Source: Muribaculaceae bacterium (lineage in GTDB: Bacteria; Bacteroidota; Bacteroidia; Bacteroidales; Muribaculaceae). From it: a DNA stretch of 15,897 nucleotides. Under the pieces are notes generated by a model. It did no database searches, was not told the DNA's origin, and saw nothing but the letters and a program-made list of their open reading frames with translations. A program made the position numbers and the translations under genes. The stretch is from the NCBI GenBank assembly GCA_029052265.1, contig JAIDJJ010000330.1:1-15897 (forward strand). Reading direction: 5' to 3'. The first letter of the stretch is position 1; each line of letters opens with the position of its first letter. Of this stretch, positions 1 to 6,802 are shown in pieces.

Positions 1-5
1 TGTTA

Positions 6-21
6 TGAGATAAGTTATTAT
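6..21. repeat. Left arm of 16-bp inverted repeat bracketing the susC promoter region
   Basis: The 16-mer TGAGATAAGTTATTAT is the exact reverse complement of positions 456-471. Allowing one mismatch, two more bases match on the outer side (positions 3-4). The arms enclose 434 bp that contain every candidate susC promoter. Possible roles are a recombination site of an invertible promoter, or a shared leader element of susC and a divergent gene lying left of the window. The repeat itself is seen directly; its role is inference. Confidence 0.7.
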
Positions 22-113
22 CACACCATAAAATATTTTAGTTATCCATCTATAACACACATATTTACCCATCCAACTATAATTAAAAAGCATCCTACAG
101 TTTCCGTAAGTCT

Positions 114-142
114 CAAAGGTATCAACAACGGCACCTCACAAC
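114..142 (-). promoter_or_regulatory. Possible leftward promoter, Bacteroidota type
   Basis: On the minus strand a perfect TAnnTTTG -7 box (TACCTTTG, positions 121-114) lies 17 bp downstream of GTTG (142-139), a three-out-of-four match to the TTTG -33 element. It would fire leftwards, to a gene outside the window. If the bracketed segment inverts, it would instead face susC. Such short motifs occur by chance in AT-rich DNA, so this is a weak call. Confidence 0.25.
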
Positions 143-262
143 AGGCTGTATATTACCGAATTCCAAAATCATGCAAATATCAATTAAATAATATATTTAG
201 AGAGTTTCATTCGCTCATACTAATATGTCATTCACAGAATTTAATGTTAAAATTGCTTAAAA

Positions 263-305
263 TTTGTTTTATTTTTTATTATTTAAATTTTTTGTACTAC
301 ATTTG
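263..305 (+). promoter_or_regulatory. Candidate susC promoter region
   Basis: Two overlapping solutions exist. One has TTTG at 263-266, a 17-bp spacer and TAAATTTT at 284-291, which differs from TAnnTTTG only in the last base. The other has a perfect -7 box TACATTTG at 298-305 but only a T-rich stretch at the -33 position. Either would give a susC leader of roughly 170-190 nt. A small AT-only inverted repeat (313-320 with 324-331) lies just downstream. Apart from these motifs and the inverted repeats at 6-21 and 456-471, I see nothing gene-like in 1-484. Confidence 0.35.
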
Positions 306-455
306 GGCTGAATTTAATTTTTGAAATTAAAATTAACTTTTATTTACCTCGCATCTGCAACCTTAAACCTAACTATTAAATCTGATACCGATCAAGTCCT
401 AAATGCGAAATAGAATAGGAAAAGGATTTCATGAAGCTGGATAAATAATACTTCA

Positions 456-471
456 ATAATAACTTATCTCA
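456..471. repeat. Right arm of 16-bp inverted repeat, just upstream of susC
   Basis: ATAATAACTTATCTCA is the exact reverse complement of positions 6-21. It ends 13 bp before the susC start codon, so it separates the promoter from the gene, as recombination sites of Bacteroides invertible promoters do. It also falls in the transcribed leader of susC, so a translational or RNA-level role is an alternative. Confidence 0.7.
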
Positions 472-484
472 AAATCATTAAAGT

Positions 485-3400
485 ATGAGAAAATTGTTTT
501 TGATCATGATGACGCTGATAGCGTGCAGCTGGTCAGTATTGGCTCAGACGCGTACGTATCATGGTACAGTATTGGAGGCAGACAACAATGAGCCTCTGAT
601 CGGAGTAACGGTAATGCCTATTGGAGGCGGTCAGGGTGTAGCCACTGATATCGACGGAAAATTTGCCGTCACTGTTCCCGCGAATGTACATCAGATCCAA
701 GTTTCGTATGTTGGATACGTCACTGTAAAGGTCGCCTTGTCCGACAACATGACAATCAAACTTAAATCGTCTTCCACAAGTCTTGATGATGTCGTGGTCG
801 TAGCTTATGGTACTGCCTCAAAGGAATCATTGACAGGTTCTGTGGCGGTTGTCAATTCTGACGATATAGAAAAGCGCCCTGTGACCACTGTCACAGCAGC
901 CCTTGAAGGGAACGCCCCTGGTGTACAGGTTTATAATTCAACCGGATCGCCGGGATCAAACCCCTCTATCCTTATCCGTGGTATCAATACGGTAAATGGT
1001 GTGACATCTCCTTTGTATGTTGTAGACGGAGTGGTCTTTACAGGAGGAATGGCTGACCTTAACCCCAATGATGTTGAAAGCATATCTGTGTTGAAGGATG
1101 CGGCATCTTGTGCGCTTTACGGTGCCAAGGGTGCAAACGGTGTTATCCTCGTGACTACCAAACGTGCCAAGAATGTAGGAGTTGTCGACGTGACACTTTC
1201 CGTAAAACAGGGTATGTATACACGTGGTCTTCCATTCTACGATCGCGTATCACTTAACGAATATATGGAGACTGCGCTTCAGGCAGGTGTATACGGACGT
1301 ATGGGCGCCAACTCAAGCCTGTCGAAAGCTGACGCGACAGCTGAAGCGATAAAGGCATTTTACAGCGACAACAATGTCTACAATATTTATGGGAAAGATC
1401 CCACAGAAATATTTGACAGCAACGGCAAGATTCGCGCAGGAGTAAGACCTCTCCCCGGTTTTAACGACCTTGACTGGTGGGACGCAATGTCTCGTACAGG
1501 CTACAGACAGGAATATAACCTCAACGCAACAGCAGCAGGCGAGAAATACAACGTCTTCACTTCAATTTCCTACCTTAATGAGGAAGGCTATACAAAAAAC
1601 ACAGGGTTTGAGCGATACAACGGAAGAATGAACGCGAATTACAACCCGGTAAGTTATTTAAAGTTCGGTGCCAATATCATGGCTACATATCAGAACCAGA
1701 ACAGCAATCAGTTCGGCATGGGAAGCATGTCAAACCCGTTTGCAATGGTAAATGTGGCGCCCTCACTGCCGTATTATCAGCATGACGAAAACGGCAATAT
1801 CATGCACGACAACAACGGCAAACCTATCTGGAACACCGACGCTGCTTATCCGCAGACAAGGTTTAATCCCGGTTATCTGATGGAGCATGACTTCGAACGC
1901 TACACCGGCATTATGGTTGACGCATCAATCTATGGAACCGCAGTGCTTCCCTACGGATTCGAACTTACCGTTAGAGGAAACATGTGGCGTGATCATGGCA
2001 CAACCACCTCATTCAGCAATCCTGAAGTAGGTGATGCCAACGGTTCGATCGGAGGTCGTCTCTCTCTCGAGACCTGGCGTTCCTACAGCCACACATTCTT
2101 CCAGACACTAAATTGGGCACATGATTACGGGAAGCATCATATCGACGTTCTTCTTGACCACGAGAACTACAGCAAATCATACGTTTATGATTATGTCAAC
2201 AACAAAGGTATGATCCGTGAGGGTGTCTACACATTGAGCAATTTCAGTGCAAACGAATCTTACGGTTCAGATGCTTACAACGTAAAGACCGAATCCTATC
2301 TTGGGCGCGTGCGCTATAACTATGATCAAACATATTTTGGTGAAGCTTCAATACGCCGCGACGGAACTTCACGATTTGCAAAAGACTCACGCTGGGGTAC
2401 ATTCTGGAGTGTAGGTGCAAGCTGGATTATCAGCAAAGAAAAATTCATGGAAGATCTTACATGGATCGATTATCTGAAACTGCGTGCCGCATACGGCACC
2501 GTGGGCAGCGATGCCGCCGCCGGATATTACGCTTACTGGAGCCTTTACAACAAGATCGGTTATACTCCGGAAGGACAGGTGATATATTATCCCGGACAAA
2601 TTGCAGCCCCCGATGTGAAATGGGAAAGCACCAACACTCTTGACGTTGCTTTGGAAGGAAACCTGTTCAACAACAGATTGAATTTCTCTATAGGATATTT
2701 CTTAAAAGACAATGCCGACCTCCTCTATAAGGTCAGCAATCCTCCTTCTTTTGCATCCAATTGGGGCGGTACAACCACTACTGTGCTCAGAAACATGGGT
2801 ACCATGCGTAACACAGGATGGGAAATCTCTATCGGCGGTGACATTATCCGCACACCCGACTTCACCTGGAGAATGAATGCTGATGCTACATTTATCAAAA
2901 ACAAAGTGGTAAAAATCCCTAACCATGAGAACGTATACGGCAACCCGGCACTTATTGAAGGGAAGAGCCGCTATGAAATGTACACATACGATTGGGTAGG
3001 TGTAGACCGTCTTACCGGACGTTCGCTTTATGCAATCGAATTTGAAGGCGCCCACGAATGGGAAAAACGTGCCGATGACGGATTCCGTTGGATATGGGAC
3101 GAAGAATATGCACAGAACCTGTATGACAACAACCTCAAGAAAGCTGAAGCAGCAGGAGCTCTTGTAATGATCGACGGCAAACCTTATACCACCGACACTG
3201 CATACGCTACAAGAAAATTCTTCGGATCAACACTTCCGACAGTCTATGGTTCTTTTGGAACAAGCCTTTCTTGGAAGGGTATCAACCTCGGTCTGCTCTT
3301 CACTTATTCGCTCGGCGGAAAAATCTATGACAGCGGATATTCCGGACTTATGGGAACCATGACATCTACATCTGCACATACATTCCACAAGGATATTCTC

Positions 3401-3766
3401 AAAAGCTGGACAGAAGCCCCCGCCGGAGTGACAGAAGACAGTCCGTTCTCGCAGCGTGTGGATACCAAGGGTGTGCCGCAGGCAAACAACACCAACCAGT
3501 CTAACTATAATAACGCAGGTTCAGACCGTTGGCTCACAAGCGCAAGCTACCTTACTCTCAAGAACATCAACCTGAGCTATGATTTCCCCAAAGCATGGAC
3601 AAGCGCCATGAAACTTAAAAAACTCAATCTCGGGGTATTTATTGACAATGTGTTTACAACCACCTCCCGCAAGGGTATAAATCCGTTGTACAACTTCTCC
3701 GGTGACCAGGGTGATACTTTTGTACAGGCTCGAGTATTCTCATTCCAGCTCACTGCAGGTTTCTAA
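485..3766 (+). CDS. susC: SusC-like TonB-dependent outer-membrane transporter
   Basis: This 1093-residue protein is a TonB-dependent oligosaccharide importer of the SusC/RagA family, which forms the outer-membrane barrel under a SusD lid. A signal peptide covers about residues 1-20 (VLA then QTR). A carboxypeptidase-D-regulatory-like beta domain follows at about 23-97, then a TonB-box-like stretch (DDVVVVAYGT, 101-110) and the plug domain at about 112-230 (LIRG, PLYVVDGV, DAASCALYGAKGANGVILVTT). The rest is a 22-strand-type barrel ending in a terminal Phe (LTAGF), the usual outer-membrane insertion signal. There is no extra STN domain, so ECF sigma/anti-sigma control is not suggested; the HTCS at the other end of the locus is the likelier regulator. 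The start is the first Met of the signal peptide. susD begins 24 nt after its stop, so the two are co-transcribed. The substrate cannot be read from SusC itself; the neighbouring enzymes suggest xyloglucan oligosaccharides. Confidence 0.96.
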   Translation: MRKLFLIMMTLIACSWSVLAQTRTYHGTVLEADNNEPLIGVTVMPIGGGQGVATDIDGKFAVTVPANVHQIQVSYVGYVTVKVALSDNMTIKLKSSSTSLDDVVVVAYGTASKESLTGSVAVVNSDDIEKRPVTTVTAALEGNAPGVQVYNSTGSPGSNPSILIRGINTVNGVTSPLYVVDGVVFTGGMADLNPNDVESISVLKDAASCALYGAKGANGVILVTTKRAKNVGVVDVTLSVKQGMYTRGLPFYDRVSLNEYMETALQAGVYGRMGANSSLSKADATAEAIKAFYSDNNVYNIYGKDPTEIFDSNGKIRAGVRPLPGFNDLDWWDAMSRTGYRQEYNLNATAAGEKYNVFTSISYLNEEGYTKNTGFERYNGRMNANYNPVSYLKFGANIMATYQNQNSNQFGMGSMSNPFAMVNVAPSLPYYQHDENGNIMHDNNGKPIWNTDAAYPQTRFNPGYLMEHDFERYTGIMVDASIYGTAVLPYGFELTVRGNMWRDHGTTTSFSNPEVGDANGSIGGRLSLETWRSYSHTFFQTLNWAHDYGKHHIDVLLDHENYSKSYVYDYVNNKGMIREGVYTLSNFSANESYGSDAYNVKTESYLGRVRYNYDQTYFGEASIRRDGTSRFAKDSRWGTFWSVGASWIISKEKFMEDLTWIDYLKLRAAYGTVGSDAAAGYYAYWSLYNKIGYTPEGQVIYYPGQIAAPDVKWESTNTLDVALEGNLFNNRLNFSIGYFLKDNADLLYKVSNPPSFASNWGGTTTTVLRNMGTMRNTGWEISIGGDIIRTPDFTWRMNADATFIKNKVVKIPNHENVYGNPALIEGKSRYEMYTYDWVGVDRLTGRSLYAIEFEGAHEWEKRADDGFRWIWDEEYAQNLYDNNLKKAEAAGALVMIDGKPYTTDTAYATRKFFGSTLPTVYGSFGTSLSWKGINLGLLFTYSLGGKIYDSGYSGLMGTMTSTSAHTFHKDILKSWTEAPAGVTEDSPFSQRVDTKGVPQANNTNQSNYNNAGSDRWLTSASYLTLKNINLSYDFPKAWTSAMKLKKLNLGVFIDNVFTTTSRKGINPLYNFSGDQGDTFVQARVFSFQLTAGF

Positions 3767-3790
3767 TAATTATTTTTAAGGAAAAACATT

Positions 3791-5551
3791 ATGAAAAAGA
3801 ATATATTCGTAAAAGCGATGGCAGGAATGCTTGCGGTTTCCGCGGTCATTCCGGCAATGACCTCCTGCTCTGACGACTATCTTGAGGAGGCTCCCATCAC
3901 AAGCATCTCTAAAGCCGACGTGGCAACCACTCTCGACGGGGCTCTTTATGCCATGCAGGGTGCATGCAGCTCAATGTATCGCCAGATGCGCGATTATCCG
4001 GGATGGAACAACACATGCGGAGAGCCATATTACAACATAATGTATGGCGAGGCTCCAGGCAACACATATCATGACCGCATATGGAACGTGTATGCCGCCA
4101 ACATCTCCGACTGGACCCAGATGAGAAGCCAGACATCTATGATGGCAAACTATATGTGGGTATACGCATACGGTGTTATCAGCGCTGCGAACCAGGTGCT
4201 TGACGGGATCGATAATATTCCGGTATCAGACGACGCCGAAATAGCACAGAGAGACTTCATCAAGGCTGTCTGCCTCACTCTCCGCGGTCACTTCTATACC
4301 AAATTGCTTCAGGTATATGGTCCGCGGTGGCAGGATTCAAACAATGGTGCAGAAAATTCGGGTGTCGTGCTCCGTCTTAACGGTGTTGACATCGACGTTC
4401 CTTTCTCTACCACAGGTGAAGTGATGACACAAATCTATAAAGACCTCGATGACGCGATCGCTCTTTTCAACGGCACTTCATATGGCGATCAACTCATCTG
4501 GACTCCGAATGTAAACGTGGCACACGGACTTAAAGCGAGAGCTGCTGCAATTAAGCTCGACTATCAGACCATGCGCGACGAGGCGCGCGCCGCACGCCAG
4601 GGTTATCCAATCATGTCGGCACGTCAATATTCCAAGGGAGGATTTATAACCGCCAATGAGGAATATATGTGGGCAACATGGTTCCAGAGCGAAGGTATAT
4701 ACTACGACGGTCATGGCGGCACATATGGCTGCAACGGTTGGACTGTACATTCCTGGGGTGTCAGCTGCGGCATCGATTTCGATCTATACCGTGCTATTCC
4801 TCAGACAGACTGCCGCAAGGGGATGTATATGGCACCCGGATTCTTTGCACTTCATCCGGAACTCGCTGCCGAACATAATCTGACTGATGATTCATTCTTC
4901 GACCCAACGATAGTGGCGGCATCAACAGTGACTATCAATACGGGCGAAAATCAAAGCATGGTGAATTTTGTCAACGATTACGCATGCGACTCTGATATCC
5001 TTCCTGATTGGAACGATGCTTCAATGCCTTTGACAAGTGCTTTCACCGACGGAATATGCCGTCCGTATTATGCAGCGCCATACCTCGTGGCAGGTCTTCA
5101 GTACAAATGGTGGGGCGTAGACACGTTCGCAACAAACCAGTATCCATTCATGCGTGCTTCCGAAATGGCTTATCTTGAAGCGGAGGCTGCATTCATGCTT
5201 GGCGATGAGAACAGTGCCCGTGAAATCATGATTGAGATCAATAAAGATTATCGCGACCCCGATTTCACTTGCACAGAGGCTGGAGAAGAGCTTCTTACCA
5301 AACTTAAAGCCTACCGCCACATAGAGTTGTGGGGAGAAGGCTTCACATGGTTTGACTATAAGCGTTGGAACACTACAATGCACCGCAACGAATGGAAAGC
5401 CAACGATCCTACCTCAGGCAATTATCAGCATAACCTCGCGAAAGATTTCGCTCCGTCTGAAAAGTGCGGATGGCGTATTTCTGTTCCAAACAGCGAGTTC
5501 AACTACAATAAGGCTATTAGTGTGGATGAACTTCCTGACAACAACCGATAA
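3791..5551 (+). CDS. susD: SusD-like surface glycan-binding lipoprotein
   Basis: This 586-residue RagB/SusD-family lipoprotein is the extracellular lid of the SusC transporter and binds the glycan before import. The signal peptide ends in a lipobox-like MTSC with the lipidated Cys at residue 26. The acidic run that follows (SDDYLEE) fits the Bacteroidota lipoprotein export signal that sends the protein to the cell surface. The N-terminal half is rich in Tyr and Trp, as expected for a TPR-based sugar-binding scaffold. The C-terminal SusD region is clear at about residues 452-527 (FMRASEMAYLEAEAAF, then RHIELWGEGFTWFDYKRWN). It directly follows susC and is followed by a terminator at 5777-5813 after an apparently non-coding 3' untranslated region of about 225 nt. 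No separate surface glycan-binding protein gene follows, although many PULs have one there. Confidence 0.95.
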   Translation: MKKNIFVKAMAGMLAVSAVIPAMTSCSDDYLEEAPITSISKADVATTLDGALYAMQGACSSMYRQMRDYPGWNNTCGEPYYNIMYGEAPGNTYHDRIWNVYAANISDWTQMRSQTSMMANYMWVYAYGVISAANQVLDGIDNIPVSDDAEIAQRDFIKAVCLTLRGHFYTKLLQVYGPRWQDSNNGAENSGVVLRLNGVDIDVPFSTTGEVMTQIYKDLDDAIALFNGTSYGDQLIWTPNVNVAHGLKARAAAIKLDYQTMRDEARAARQGYPIMSARQYSKGGFITANEEYMWATWFQSEGIYYDGHGGTYGCNGWTVHSWGVSCGIDFDLYRAIPQTDCRKGMYMAPGFFALHPELAAEHNLTDDSFFDPTIVAASTVTINTGENQSMVNFVNDYACDSDILPDWNDASMPLTSAFTDGICRPYYAAPYLVAGLQYKWWGVDTFATNQYPFMRASEMAYLEAEAAFMLGDENSAREIMIEINKDYRDPDFTCTEAGEELLTKLKAYRHIELWGEGFTWFDYKRWNTTMHRNEWKANDPTSGNYQHNLAKDFAPSEKCGWRISVPNSEFNYNKAISVDELPDNNR

Positions 5552-5776
5552 TTATCATACGTAAATATAATTTGAGTATCTAACAATTGAAGTTGTTTAC
5601 TTTTCCTTTTAGATATGCAGATGCGGGAGTGTAATATTCTCATCGGTAGTCACGGATGCAAAAATCAGGTCCTGGCTAAATCAAATCTCCGGCAAAACTG
5701 ATATCAAAAGATGGCAGCTCCGCAGAAAAATTTTTAACTATATTTTATTCGCCATAAAAAGGTTGGCAGCTTCATT

Positions 5777-5813
5777 AAGAGAGAGGGATGTGTGATACTT
5801 GCCTCTCTCTTTT
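5777..5813 (+). terminator. Rho-independent terminator of the susCD transcript
   Basis: A perfect 10-bp stem (AAGAGAGAGG at 5777-5786 with CCTCTCTCTT at 5802-5811) encloses a 15-nt loop and runs into TTTT (5810-5813). It lies about 225 nt after the susD stop. The stretch 5552-5776 shows no convincing coding or structural signal. Termination here means the SGNH gene downstream probably needs its own promoter or read-through. Confidence 0.75.
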
Positions 5814-5835
5814 ATTGTATAATAGCCCGGCTAAA

Positions 5836-5880
5836 AGATGACTCGTGTGACATCGCAATGCGATATCTCACGAGTCATCT
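5836..5880. repeat. Long imperfect palindrome between susD and the SGNH gene
   Basis: Positions 5836-5847 (AGATGACTCGTG) pair perfectly with 5869-5880. After a T-T mismatch the stem continues inward through 5849-5850/5866-5867 and, past a second mismatch, 5852-5857/5859-5864, leaving almost no loop. There is no U tract on the plus side. On the minus side the stem is followed by TTTT, so it could be a leftward terminator. A protein-binding palindrome or a cruciform-forming element is also possible. It lies just upstream of the presumed promoter of the SGNH gene. Confidence 0.65.
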
Positions 5881-5929
5881 CAAATGTATGTTATAACACG
5901 GTTTATCAATTAATCTCAGTTTTTTTATT

Positions 5930-5937
5930 TAATTTTG
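5930..5937 (+). promoter_or_regulatory. Candidate -7 box of the SGNH hydrolase gene
   Basis: TAATTTTG matches the Bacteroidota TAnnTTTG consensus perfectly and lies 45 bp before the ATG, giving a leader of roughly 40 nt. No good TTTG lies at the usual -33 distance; the nearest is TTTA at 5902-5905, with a 24-bp spacer. An own promoter is expected because a terminator precedes the gene. Confidence 0.35.
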
Positions 5938-5982
5938 TATTGAAGTAAAAACAATGAAATTCTTTAACACGATCAATATCTC

Positions 5983-6687
5983 ATGAATCATTTCCACAAA
6001 CTGAAATCCGTAGTATGTATTGCCATTTTTATGGCAATTTCATTGACATGCATGTCTCAAAGCCGCAAGGGAGTATCCGTTCTTGGTGACTCATATTCCA
6101 CTTTTGAATCTTTTGTCGAACCTGCCGGGAATGCTCTCTGGTATTTCAAAAAACCGGATCCGAAACTTACAGACGTCAATAACGTCAGGCAAACATGGTG
6201 GCACAGATTCATTTCTGAAAACGGCTACAGACTTGAAAAAAACAATTCTTTCTCCGGATCCACAATCTGCAACACCGGATACAACGGGGAAGATTACACT
6301 GACAGGTCTTTTATCTCAAGAATGGATAATCTGGGAAGTCCTGACATTCTTTTCATATTCGGCGCCACAAATGATTCCTGGGCAAACTCCCCTATTGGAA
6401 ATTTCGTATGGGACGGCTGGACTGACGAACAACTGAAATCATTCCGTCCCGCCCTGTCTTATATGCTGTCGCACGTGGTCGACAGATATCCCAACACTGA
6501 TATCGTATACATTGTCAACGACGGTTTGAAACCGGAGATAACTTCATCAATTATCGAGGCATGCAATCATTACAATGTAAAATATATCCTTCTCAATGAC
6601 ATAAGCAAAACAGCCGGTCATCCCAATGTAGAAGGGATGAAACAGATTGCAGAGCAAGTCAAGCTTGGGATCGAAGACAAACAATGA
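5983..6687 (+). CDS. Small secreted SGNH/GDSL hydrolase, possible acetylesterase
   Basis: This 234-residue protein has an N-terminal signal peptide (hydrophobic stretch about 10-22, cleavage near CMS/QSR; no proper lipobox because Thr precedes Cys23), so it is probably periplasmic. SGNH blocks are visible: block I GDSYS with the nucleophile Ser37, block II Gly92 in FSGST, block III Asn130 in GATND, and block V His213 in AGHPN. The canonical Asp three residues before that His is absent (Thr210); Asp206 is the nearest acidic candidate. SGNH enzymes are mostly carbohydrate esterases, lipases or thioesterases. In this PUL, removal of O-acetyl groups from galactosyl side chains before the GH2 galactosidase acts is the most economical role, but that is inference. 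The gene follows susD at a distance of 431 bp, beyond a terminator, and converges on the GH3 gene. Confidence 0.85.
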   Translation: MNHFHKLKSVVCIAIFMAISLTCMSQSRKGVSVLGDSYSTFESFVEPAGNALWYFKKPDPKLTDVNNVRQTWWHRFISENGYRLEKNNSFSGSTICNTGYNGEDYTDRSFISRMDNLGSPDILFIFGATNDSWANSPIGNFVWDGWTDEQLKSFRPALSYMLSHVVDRYPNTDIVYIVNDGLKPEITSSIIEACNHYNVKYILLNDISKTAGHPNVEGMKQIAEQVKLGIEDKQ

Positions 6688-6726
6688 AGGGAAAGACACC
6701 GGAAAATCTACCGTCAAAAATAAATT

Positions 6727-6762
6727 ACGGCAATGGAAACGTTTCCATTGCCGTTTTATTTT
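6727..6762. terminator. Bidirectional terminator between convergent SGNH and GH3 genes
   Basis: Positions 6727-6754 are a perfect 28-bp palindrome: left arm ACGGCAATGGAAAC, right arm GTTTCCATTGCCGT. On the plus strand it runs into TTTTATTTT (6754-6762). On the minus strand it runs into TAATTTATTTTT (6727-6716). It is therefore placed and built to end both converging transcripts. The central TGGAAACGTTTCCA also resembles LacI-family operators; given the convergent position I favour the terminator. Confidence 0.85.
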
Positions 6763-6802
6763 GAACTGTAGGCTCTAAAGCCAAAATGCAGGTATAGTCA
6801 CA

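Noticed and set aside
29..40. The 12-bp palindrome TAAAATATTTTA.
   Set aside because: It is pure A/T in an AT-rich intergenic region, so it is likely by chance and has no supporting second copy.
1..484. Possible insertion-sequence end or miniature transposon defined by the 16-bp inverted repeats.
   Set aside because: No target-site duplication flanks the repeats (left flank TGTTA, right flank AAATC), no transposase remnant lies between them, and the interior carries the susC promoter. An invertible segment or shared leader explains it better.
5615..5701. A 28-codon open frame in the susD 3' region (starts MQMREC).
   Set aside because: It has no recognisable motif or start signal, and it lies in a probable 3' untranslated region just before a terminator. 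This length is expected by chance.
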